46,786 bases of DNA from Ignavibacteriales bacterium. GTDB lineage: Bacteria > Bacteroidota > Ignavibacteria > Ignavibacteriales > Ignavibacteriaceae. The stretch is from assembly GCA_020061995.1 (NCBI GenBank), contig JAGUXE010000146.1, positions 1 to 46,786 on the forward strand, in the 5' to 3' direction. The translations under genes and the position numbers were made by a program. This document shows, in pieces, positions 25,701-32,758 of this stretch (position 1 is the stretch's first letter; each line of letters begins with the position of its first letter). The notes under the pieces were generated by a model, which was given only the letters and a program-made list of their open reading frames with translations, searched no databases and was not told where the DNA came from.

Positions 25701-25940
25701 AAGAATATGAAAACCTATTACGGAACTATTTCATTTACAATGAACAAATCCTCAGCAAATACAATATCAATTCTACTTGAAGGGTCAATTAAAATGCCTA
25801 CAGGTGGAATGGTTATCAAGAATATTTATAAAGATAAGAGTATTATTTCTGTACGAATTAATGATGTCGTAGTTAAAAATCACAATGAATTTGAAATGGT
25901 AGTTAATCAGTTACCCGCAACGGTTGAAATTAATTATTGA
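22749..25940 (+). CDS. Secreted multidomain glycosidase-like protein (CBM11-like + F5/8 type C + six-hairpin domain)
   Basis: A 1063-aa exported protein (signal peptide residues 1-25, ending LLAQ). Residues ~27-185 form a CBM11-like beta-sandwich (YQNNFDSIDGWKIV, GGKGTLYIDDFKLVKRE). Residues ~190-310 look like an F5/8 type C (discoidin) domain (STFWHSDPNSNKDEIIIDF, RYLKIELN). A beta-sandwich follows, then an (alpha/alpha)6 barrel from ~620: SYERSWIRDGSLTSSALLKLG, CVVDRRGPDPVPENDSHGQL, MHSYWDNFFAIKGL, WNHWAEVVWKDP. The barrel resembles six-hairpin glycosidases, but I cannot name a GH family. There is no T9SS tail, so periplasmic or outer-membrane release is likely. It is divergent from the regulator and shares the 22599 operator region. 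A role in glucan breakdown is inferred from position. Confidence 0.65.
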   Translation: MKKLFFRSFFIFLLIYASLTDLLAQVDIYQNNFDSIDGWKIVAADEVDIKISKIESEYGTSLRLDYHFIAGSGYGGIQKVIPLELPNNYEFSFKLKGDSPNNDLEFKLLDEEGTSVWWMNRRNYSFPKDWQTLKIKKRQIEKAWGPSNEYSPKKIHKIEFMIASVNGGKGTLYIDDFKLVKREVPSNLNIQPEFYATSQKDFNHIIALAFDSNKSTFWHSDPNSNKDEIIIDFKKEKELGGLTLNWDENNYPLQSEYFISDDKINWTKIYSVKNGKGNLSFIYLPETETRYLKIELNKSNKNGFALTELTFEPLSFGSNLNRFFETVSSHYPRGFYPKYFTPEKSYFTITGVNNDTKEALINEEGQVEIDKSSFSIEPFIHNGKELITWENSINIQSLEDEYLPIPIVKRSNDNLELEIKMFADGEAGKSILNLQYTLKNKSSENQNGNIYFAIRPFQVNPSYQFLNTSGGVAKVESIFFENDNAIINNNKAVYPLLKPDNKGASVFDRGEIINFISKNKLPGEVSVEDNLGLASSAYMYNYNLQSGEEIKYYFLIPFHEQEISIVNPFSKKEADVFMENKLASIKNFWKEKLNSFEIKLQGEYKKWTNTLRSTLAYILINRDNAGIQPGSRSYERSWIRDGSLTSSALLKLGITEEVKDFIEWYSSYQYKSGKVPCVVDRRGPDPVPENDSHGQLIYLIHQYFLFTNDTTFLRSKFQNVKAAVDYIAELISQRSTDDYKLIDSLKNFYGILPESISHEGYSEKPMHSYWDNFFAIKGLKDAVDIASILGEKESELKFISIRDKFKTDLYNSLSGAIKTKEINYIPGCVELGDFDATSTSIALYPCNEKLNLPQPYLNNTFNKYYDYFVKRRDDTTFNWINYTPYELRTVGAFIQLDLPERGHALLNYFFKDQRPQGWNHWAEVVWKDPKLPRFIGDMPHTWVGSDFVSSLRSFFVYEDEQRQALIIGAGIIPDWIEHPLGISIKNMKTYYGTISFTMNKSSANTISILLEGSIKMPTGGMVIKNIYKDKSIISVRINDVVVKNHNEFEMVVNQLPATVEINY

Positions 25941-25978
25941 CTTAAAAAGTGAGTGGGTACTACTTTATCTTTAAAGCA

Positions 25979-26011
25979 ATTAAGCCGGACAATATTCTTA
26001 TCCGGCTTAAT
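25979..26011. terminator. Bidirectional hairpin between convergent genes
   Basis: ATTAAGCCGGA (25979-25989) and TCCGGCTTAAT (26001-26011) form a perfect 11-bp stem with an 11-nt loop. It lies between the 3' ends of the 22749 and 26074 genes. U-runs are short on both sides, so termination strength is uncertain. Confidence 0.65.
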
Positions 26012-26073
26012 TTAGAATGCTTTGCTAAAAAAACATTTAGAGAGATTGACTCTCTTACATATTAAATCAATTC

Positions 26074-27402
26074 CTACTTTAATAAGGTCATTAATTTAGC
26101 AACGGTTTGCTTTGCTCCGTTATTAGCAACAGAATTCAATTGATAAACATATGTACCGCTCGATAAACTTGAAGCATCAAAAACTACTTGATGTGTTCCT
26201 TGAGCAAAATCTTTATTAACAACTGTGGCAACTTCGCGTCCGAGCATATCAAATACAACTATTTGCACTTGAGAAGCTACCGGCAAACCAAAACTGATTG
26301 TTGTTGAAGGATTGAACGGGTTAGGATAGTTTTGTGATAAACTGAAATTGACAGGAGCTTGTACATCAACTTGAACAGTTTGTGAATATTCAGATTTACC
26401 ATCGAAGTCGATTTGTCTTAATCTATAATAGTAAAGCCCTGAGATTTCGTTATTGTCAATAAAGCTATATTCTGTTTTATCTGAAGTGGTTCCTCTTCCA
26501 TCAACAAATCCTAAGGTTGAAAAAGAACTGTTATCCAGACTTCTTTGAATTTCAAAACCGCTGTTATTTGTTTCTGATGCGGTTGACCAACGCAATTCAA
26601 CACCTTTTGCTACAGGAATAGCAGCAAATGAAGTAAATTCTACTGGAACAAAACCGGTTTGTGGTTGTAATATTCTATAAGTTCCGCCCCATTCACTTCC
26701 CCACCATTGTTTGTAGAAGTTTCCGTTTGGTCCCCATGGTGGAGCATTAAGGCTATAATTATCAGGATCAAAAATAACAATCATTAAAGTAATAGGAGCT
26801 AAGGGATCTGTAAAACCAAGTTGATCTAAACGAATTAAGGTTTCTGAAGTGTAACCATTATCGTTATTGGTAGAATCATAAATTGTAGTCCCTGGCTTTG
26901 CATATCCAACGCCTTCTGCAGCACCGGCAGGAGCATTGGTTTCAAAAACAAACGCTGGAACACCGGCAACTAAACCGACATAGTTTTTTATTTCATATTC
27001 ATTTGCACCGGAAAAGTTTTTAATCTTCATAAACATTCCGTCGCCTTCCCAATCAAAACGGCAAACTTGTTTATCGTCTGAATCTAAAGCAATATAGAGA
27101 TTAAAACCGGAACGTAGAAATTTTACTTTAGTGGTTGAAGCATCAGTATAAGGTGGTTTAACTTCAACTCCGGCTGTAGGTGTATTACCGTTACCTGTTG
27201 GAACACCATCTTTTTTGAACATAACGTATGGAACATCGACTGACCATGCGGCTTCATTAAGCTGCCCGTCAACAGTAATTGCATTTGTTGTAACATAAAC
27301 CGGTAATTGTGCGGGATCAACAACGCCTTGAGAATATAGTTTACCAGTTGAGAGTATTAAAACAAAAAAGAGAAGAGAGAGTTTGTAATGGAACTTGAGC
27401 AT
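26074..27402 (-). CDS. T9SS-exported surface protein with CBM9/DOMON-like domain
   Basis: A 442-aa exported protein. Signal peptide at residues 1-24 (ending LYSQG), then a carbohydrate-binding CBM9/DOMON-like domain at ~30-245 that opens TVDGQLNEAAWSVDVP. Next comes a fibronectin III-like module at ~255-350 (VELRWSTASETNNSGFEIQRS, YYYRLRQIDFDGKSEYS), then a T9SS sorting domain with QNYPNPFNPSTTISFG and SSGTYVYQL. It resembles a one-domain version of the 10105-12015 protein. A perfect LacI operator 66 bp upstream of its ATG ties it to the same regulon. Probably a surface glycan-binding accessory protein. Confidence 0.75.
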   Translation of the reverse strand: MLKFHYKLSLLFFVLILSTGKLYSQGVVDPAQLPVYVTTNAITVDGQLNEAAWSVDVPYVMFKKDGVPTGNGNTPTAGVEVKPPYTDASTTKVKFLRSGFNLYIALDSDDKQVCRFDWEGDGMFMKIKNFSGANEYEIKNYVGLVAGVPAFVFETNAPAGAAEGVGYAKPGTTIYDSTNNDNGYTSETLIRLDQLGFTDPLAPITLMIVIFDPDNYSLNAPPWGPNGNFYKQWWGSEWGGTYRILQPQTGFVPVEFTSFAAIPVAKGVELRWSTASETNNSGFEIQRSLDNSSFSTLGFVDGRGTTSDKTEYSFIDNNEISGLYYYRLRQIDFDGKSEYSQTVQVDVQAPVNFSLSQNYPNPFNPSTTISFGLPVASQVQIVVFDMLGREVATVVNKDFAQGTHQVVFDASSLSSGTYVYQLNSVANNGAKQTVAKLMTLLK

Positions 27403-27467
27403 AGAGCCTCCTGAAATAATGTTATTATATTGTATTTAGAGTCTTAGCTAATAATAAACACACAAAA

Positions 27468-27481
27468 TGTAAACGTTTACA
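27468..27481. promoter_or_regulatory. LacI-family operator upstream of the 26074 surface-protein gene
   Basis: TGTAAACGTTTACA, identical to the operator at 12099, lies 66 bp upstream of the 27402 start. A weaker GCAACGTTTTCA-like site occurs near 27527. The operator is 238 bp from the divergent 27719 start, so control of that gene is less likely. Confidence 0.78.
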
Positions 27482-27718
27482 TTTTCTAAGCGTAAACATA
27501 TATAAAATTATATCTCTTGTCAAGTCGCAACGTTTTCAAATCCGACATTTTTATTCATTTTTAAAAGAATTATTAATCTCCATTATAAGTCAACCTGTTG
27601 ATCCCTTAGCGCCAGATTAAAACAGTGATTTTCGAGAGATTAAATCTCCGTAATTCATCTTGCGTAGTGTTTGGTTCATACTTATCTTTTGATACACTTT
27701 AATTTGAAAGATAAAGCG

Positions 27719-30487
27719 ATGATTTTTAAAACATTCCTTCTGTCAATTGTTATAATCTTCACTATCAACGCCCAGAATGAATTTACCGATATACTACGTG
27801 ATGAGAGTGTCTATTTATCGGCTCCCGATAGTTATAAAGGAAGAAAATCGTTTATTCGTGAATGGAATTTTTATGAAGAAAGGGCGTACCCTTTTTATGA
27901 TATTCCTGCAGGGGCTTATCAAAGGGCGTGGAACCAGAAAATGGAACTTCGCAGAAACAGCAACTTTAGAAGCGAATTAAATTGGACATCACTTGGACCA
28001 ACACCCGGTTCTTATCCAAATTACGGAAATATTACATCACGCATGGTAACAGGAGCTTATCACCCGAATAATCCCAATATTATTTATATAGGTGCGGCAA
28101 ACGGAGGCGTTTGGAAGAGTATTGATGCGGGGCAAACATGGTTTCCGTTAACAGACGATAAGCCTTCTCTTTCGATGGGAGCAATTGTTATTGATCCGGT
28201 TAACCCGAATATCATTAATGCGGGAACAGGCGAAGCAACCTATAGCGGTGCTTCATATTATGGCAGGGGTTTATTAAAATCAACTGACGATGGAAATACA
28301 TGGACACATATTACGCAAGGGCTACCAAATTCAACATATTTTTCAAGGATAAGAATTCGTCCCGGTAACAGTGAGGAGTTACTTGCCGCATTGGGAAATG
28401 GGGGGCTCTATAGAAGCTCTAATGGTGGGACAACCTGGAGTCAATTAGTCAGCGGAAGATGTGACGATGTTATTTTTACACCTTCGGGGGATACTGCTTT
28501 TGCGGTGGGAAGTGGCGTTGGTTTAATCAGATCAATAAACGGAGGAGTTTCTTTTACCGCTTTTGGTTCAACGGGCTTGCCCTCTGCAACAAGAACACAT
28601 TTTGATATTAGTCAATCAAACCCATCAATATTATTTGCTGCTGTTCATAGTTCCTCGATAGGAGTACAAGTTTATAAATCTACAACATCTGGACTAAATT
28701 GGGTACAGCAAGCAGCATCTCAAAATTTTAACGGTGGACAAGCATGGTATGATCTATATTGCGTTATTAATCCAAAAAATCCTGACATGGTTTTTGTAGG
28801 TACAATTGATGTTTACAGATCAACCAACGGAGGAGCATCCTGGTCGAATATTACAAATGGATATTCCGGTGGTAATGTTCATGTTGATCAGCATAATCTT
28901 CTATTTCATCCAACAGAAATTAATACAGTTATATCCTTAAATGATGGTGGTATCTGGCGATCAACGAATAATGGAACATCTTTTCAAAATTTAAATACTA
29001 ACTTAACCCTTACCCAGTTTTACAGAATAGCAGCGAGTCCGTTTGATCATAGAAGAATTCTTGGCGGAACTCAAGATAACGGAACTCAACAAACATATTC
29101 GGCATTAAATTGGGAAGCTGCATTTGGTGGTGATGGTGGTGAAGTCTGCTTCTATCCTTTTTCTGCAAGTATAATTCTTGGTGAAACACAAAACGGTGGA
29201 TTACGCCGTACAACAAACGGAGGGACTTCGTGGGTCACGGCAACATCCGGAATTACAACCACAGAAAGTGTTGCGTGGGTTGCTCCTATCGTAAATGATC
29301 CTTCAACATTGAACACTTTTTTTACTGCCCGACAACGATTATACAAAACAACAACTAGCGGAAGCAGTTGGGTTGCGGTTTCGGGGAATATTAACGGAAC
29401 TACCGCTGTGAGAAATTTAAGTGTGAGTCGTACTGATCCAAAAGTTATTTATGCAACATCAAGCTCGCAAGTCTTTCGTTCAATAGACGGTGGAGCAACT
29501 TTTATTAATGTAACATCAGGAATGCCGAATAGAACCATTACATCGGTTTATACTCATCCCGATTCGGCAAATATTGCTTTTGTAACTTTCAGCGGATTTG
29601 GAGCGGGTAAGATTTATAAAACCACAAACGGCGGAAGTACATGGACAAGCATTAGCGGTAATCTCCCCGATTCTCCCGTTAATGATCTACTAATTATTCC
29701 GGAAGAAGCTAACACACATCATTTTGCAGCTACAGATATCGGAGTATTTTATACTACCGATGGCGGTTTAAGCTGGATTGAAACCGATAACAATTTACCA
29801 AATACAGTGATGATGCATCTTGATTATTCCCCCTCTCAACAATTAGTCAGAATAGGAACTCATGGGCGAGGGGTTTTTGAATCTTACATCGGTTTATTTG
29901 TTCCTGTTGAATTAGTTTCCTTTTCGGTTGAAGTAAATGAACCGGAAATTTCATTGCAATGGGAAACTGCATCCGAAAGAAATAATCAGGGCTTTGAAGT
30001 TGAAAGAAGTTTAAACTCATCAGAGTGGTCTGCTGTCTCTTATATAAAAGGGAAGGGAACAACAACAGAGAAAAGTTCTTACAATTATACCGATCATTCA
30101 TTGAACAATTATAAAGGAACTGTTTCATACAGATTAAAACAAATCGATTTTGACGGCTCTATTAATTACTCAAAAGAGAAATCGATAGAAGTTGATTTTA
30201 TACCGAAAGAATATGCATTACATCAAAATTACCCGAATCCGTTTAATCCCACAACAAATATTTCTTACTCACTTGGTGAAGCATCGGAAGTAAAATTGAC
30301 TGTTACTAATACCTTGGGAGAAGTTGTTGAAACTATTGTAAATAGTGTTCAGGATAAAGGAACGCACATCATTAACTGGAACAGCAAAGATCAGTCATCC
30401 GGAATTTTCTTCTACCGATTGGAAGCAAAATCATTAACGACAAACATGGTCTTTAATGCAACAAAGAAGATGATATTTTTGAAGTAA
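27719..30487 (+). CDS. T9SS-exported BNR/Vps10-type beta-propeller protein
   Basis: About 922 aa. An upstream in-frame TTG at 27671 would add 16 residues; I prefer the ATG at 27719 because a clean signal peptide (MIFKTFLLSIVIIFTINAQ) begins there. The body contains many Asp-box/BNR repeats of the S-x-D-x-G-x-T-W type (WKSIDAGQTWFPL, YRSSNGGTTWSQL, YKTTNGGSTWTSI, YTTDGGLSWIE) that build sortilin/Vps10-like propellers. A fibronectin III-like module (LQWETASERNNQGFEVERS) and a T9SS tail (QNYPNPFNPTTNISYS, SSGIFFYRLE) follow. It is a secreted or surface protein. Such propellers may be glycosidases, adhesins or scaffolds, and no catalytic set is evident. Confidence 0.78.
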   Translation: MIFKTFLLSIVIIFTINAQNEFTDILRDESVYLSAPDSYKGRKSFIREWNFYEERAYPFYDIPAGAYQRAWNQKMELRRNSNFRSELNWTSLGPTPGSYPNYGNITSRMVTGAYHPNNPNIIYIGAANGGVWKSIDAGQTWFPLTDDKPSLSMGAIVIDPVNPNIINAGTGEATYSGASYYGRGLLKSTDDGNTWTHITQGLPNSTYFSRIRIRPGNSEELLAALGNGGLYRSSNGGTTWSQLVSGRCDDVIFTPSGDTAFAVGSGVGLIRSINGGVSFTAFGSTGLPSATRTHFDISQSNPSILFAAVHSSSIGVQVYKSTTSGLNWVQQAASQNFNGGQAWYDLYCVINPKNPDMVFVGTIDVYRSTNGGASWSNITNGYSGGNVHVDQHNLLFHPTEINTVISLNDGGIWRSTNNGTSFQNLNTNLTLTQFYRIAASPFDHRRILGGTQDNGTQQTYSALNWEAAFGGDGGEVCFYPFSASIILGETQNGGLRRTTNGGTSWVTATSGITTTESVAWVAPIVNDPSTLNTFFTARQRLYKTTTSGSSWVAVSGNINGTTAVRNLSVSRTDPKVIYATSSSQVFRSIDGGATFINVTSGMPNRTITSVYTHPDSANIAFVTFSGFGAGKIYKTTNGGSTWTSISGNLPDSPVNDLLIIPEEANTHHFAATDIGVFYTTDGGLSWIETDNNLPNTVMMHLDYSPSQQLVRIGTHGRGVFESYIGLFVPVELVSFSVEVNEPEISLQWETASERNNQGFEVERSLNSSEWSAVSYIKGKGTTTEKSSYNYTDHSLNNYKGTVSYRLKQIDFDGSINYSKEKSIEVDFIPKEYALHQNYPNPFNPTTNISYSLGEASEVKLTVTNTLGEVVETIVNSVQDKGTHIINWNSKDQSSGIFFYRLEAKSLTTNMVFNATKKMIFLK

Positions 30488-30566
30488 TAAAAATTGTGAC
30501 TTCCTCTATATTTGGACTGCATGTTTTTGGGATGCCACCAAGACTCTAAGGCACTAAGAAATAAAA

Positions 30567-30598
30567 AAAGGCTGTCGGTATAAAAATCGACAGCCTTT
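30567..30598. terminator. Bidirectional rho-independent terminator
   Basis: AAAGGCTGTCG (30567-30577) and CGACAGCCTTT (30588-30598) form a perfect 11-bp stem with a 10-nt loop between the convergent 27719 gene and aspS. A-rich on the left and T-rich on the right, so it can serve both strands. The preceding 30534-30556 (ACCAAGACTCTAAGGCACTAAG) resembles a common intergenic repeat of this group. Confidence 0.8.
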
Positions 30599-30622
30599 AA
30601 TATTTTAACAGAATAAGAAATT

Positions 30623-32401
30623 TTATCTTATTTTTATATGAAGTTCTTTTAACTGATTATCATCAACGCTGGAAGGTGCTTCATCCATTAATGAAATTCC
30701 ACTTGAGGTTTTCGGAAAAGCAATAACTTCACGAATCGAATGCTCGCCAGCAAAAATCATTGCAAGTCTGTCAAATCCGAATGCAATTCCACCGTGTGGA
30801 GGCGCACCATATTTGAAAGCATTCATCAAGAATCCGAATTTATATTCAGCTTCTTCAGCTGTTATTCCGAGGGCTTCGAACATTTTTGCTTGAAGTTCGC
30901 TATTGTGAATTCTTATGCTTCCTCCGGCGATTTCACTTCCATTTAAAACTAAATCATAAGCGCGTGCTTTAACATTTATACGGTCTGTATCCATTAATGG
31001 AATATCTTCAACTCTTGGTGAAGTGAAAGGATGATGCATTGCGTAAAATCGTTTAGTCTCTTCATCCCATTCAAACAACGGGAAGTCGGTTACCCATAAT
31101 AATTTTGGTTCGGAATTTGGTTTAATTAGTTCTAATCGTTTTGCCATTTCTAATCGCAATGAACCCATTAGCGATAATGTTTTAAGTTTTGCTCCGGTAA
31201 GAATTAAAAGAAGATCTCCCGGTTTAGCATTCAGTTTAGCAATTAGATTTTTCTGTTCTTCTTCACTGAAAAATTTCATGGTTGGTGATTCAAGTATTGT
31301 TCCGTTTTCAGAATCTTTAACACGAATCCAGATTAATCCGCCTGCACCAAGCTTCTTAATAAAATCAGTAAGTACATCAAGTTGATTTCGGGTATATTCG
31401 CCGCAACCCGGAGCGTTCAGCCCACTTACAACTCCCCCTTTTTCAATGTTATCTTTGAAAACTTTAAATCCGGTATTATTAAAAATTCCATTGAGTGTAA
31501 CCATCTTCAAATCAAAACGGAGATCAGGTTTATCGCTTCCGTAAGTCTCCATCGCTTCATCAAAAGTTAGGCGGGGAATTGGGATTTGTAAATCTTTATT
31601 CCAAATATCTTTGTAAAGAGTTTGCATTAATCCTTCCATCATTTCAAAAATATTTTCCTGATCGATGAAAGACATTTCAACATCTATTTGTGTAAACTCA
31701 GGCTGGCGATCAGCTCTTAGATCTTCATCACGAAAACATTTTACAATTTGGAAATAGCGGTCTAAACCGGAAACCATTAGAATCTGCTTATACTGTTGCG
31801 GTGATTGTGGAAGAGCATAAAATTTTCCTTTATGAAGTCTGCTAGGGACAAGGAAATCGCGCGCCCCTTCAGGCGTGCTTTTCATAAGCACGGGAGTTTC
31901 AACTTCAACAAAACTATTTGCATCAAAATATTTTCTTACTGCTTGATACATTTTGTGACGCAATATCAAATTCTTCTGTACAGAAGGACGTCGAAGATCA
32001 AGGTAACGGTATTTTAATCGTAAATCTTCGTGAGCGTCGGTATCATCTTTTATTTGAAACGGCGGGGTTTTGGCTTCGTTAAGAATTATTAATTTATTTA
32101 CCATAACATCAACAAATCCGGTTTGAAGATTCGGGTTTTCCGTTCCTTCCGGTCTTTTTCTCACAACACCTTCAACAGAAACCACAAATTCCGATCTAAG
32201 GTCTTTTGCAATATGATGAGCGTCTTGGTCGAAGCCAGGTTCAAAAACAATTTGAGTTAATCCGTAACGGTCTCTAAGTTCGATAAAAATAAGCCCACCT
32301 AAATCACGTCTGGTATCTACCCATCCGTTAAGAACAACTTTTTCACCAAGGTTTGATTCTCTTAATTCACCGCAATTATGTGTACGAGTCTTAAATAGCA
32401 T
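30623..32401 (-). CDS. aspS: Aspartyl-tRNA synthetase
   Basis: A 592-aa bacterial-type class II synthetase that charges tRNA-Asp. The N-terminal OB-fold anticodon-binding domain (VVLNGWVDTRRDLGGLIFIELRDRYG) is at residues ~20-50. Motif 2 FRDEDLRADRQPEFTQIDVEMSF is near 215-240. The GAD insertion domain spans roughly 290-410 and motif 3 GIAFGFDRLAMIFAG is near residue 550. Length and domain order match bacterial AspRS. It stands alone, with a shared terminator at its 3' end and a 357-bp gap to the divergent nifJ. Whether it also makes Asp-tRNA-Asn cannot be decided here. Confidence 0.97.
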   Translation of the reverse strand: MLFKTRTHNCGELRESNLGEKVVLNGWVDTRRDLGGLIFIELRDRYGLTQIVFEPGFDQDAHHIAKDLRSEFVVSVEGVVRKRPEGTENPNLQTGFVDVMVNKLIILNEAKTPPFQIKDDTDAHEDLRLKYRYLDLRRPSVQKNLILRHKMYQAVRKYFDANSFVEVETPVLMKSTPEGARDFLVPSRLHKGKFYALPQSPQQYKQILMVSGLDRYFQIVKCFRDEDLRADRQPEFTQIDVEMSFIDQENIFEMMEGLMQTLYKDIWNKDLQIPIPRLTFDEAMETYGSDKPDLRFDLKMVTLNGIFNNTGFKVFKDNIEKGGVVSGLNAPGCGEYTRNQLDVLTDFIKKLGAGGLIWIRVKDSENGTILESPTMKFFSEEEQKNLIAKLNAKPGDLLLILTGAKLKTLSLMGSLRLEMAKRLELIKPNSEPKLLWVTDFPLFEWDEETKRFYAMHHPFTSPRVEDIPLMDTDRINVKARAYDLVLNGSEIAGGSIRIHNSELQAKMFEALGITAEEAEYKFGFLMNAFKYGAPPHGGIAFGFDRLAMIFAGEHSIREVIAFPKTSSGISLMDEAPSSVDDNQLKELHIKIR

Positions 32402-32758
32402 AATAATACAACGATCTCCGAAATTATTAAAAATAGATTTTCAAAATAGCATATTGGAAGGGTGTTCACAAACTTAGTAATCTTTAATTTTAAGAATATA
32501 TAAGGAATTAACCGCTTTTTAAGAGAATTGCTACCGGGAATTAAGAAAGCAAGAGATTCGAACAAAAATAAGCTTAGGATTCTTAAAATCAAGAAAACAA
32601 AGAAAGGAAAAGAGAAACCGCTCCGTAAAAACGACTTTTTTAACATAAAAATGGAATTTTAAGCCATAAAGTGAATTGGTATAATTTTTGGCATAGAGGG
32701 GGGACTTAATATGGGCATTATCAATTTTAATAATTATTATAAATAACTGGTAGATAAA
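32402..32758. other. Divergent intergenic region aspS / nifJ
   Basis: 357 bp with no convincing gene. Two minus-strand open frames here (to 32646 and 32818) are Phe/Leu-rich readings of AT-rich DNA, overlapping aspS or nifJ starts, and are rejected. A TATAAT hexamer at 32680-32685 could be a -10 box for nifJ, but its -35 match is weak. Confidence 0.4.

Noticed and set aside
27523..27540. Second LacI operator (GCAACGTTTTCA-like) near 27527
   Set aside because: Only a partial match to the palindrome; mentioned with the 27468 site but not called.
30534..30556. ACCAAGACTCTAAGGCACTAAG as a regulatory site
   Set aside because: Looks like a fragment of a common intergenic repeat in this lineage; no link to a promoter is visible.
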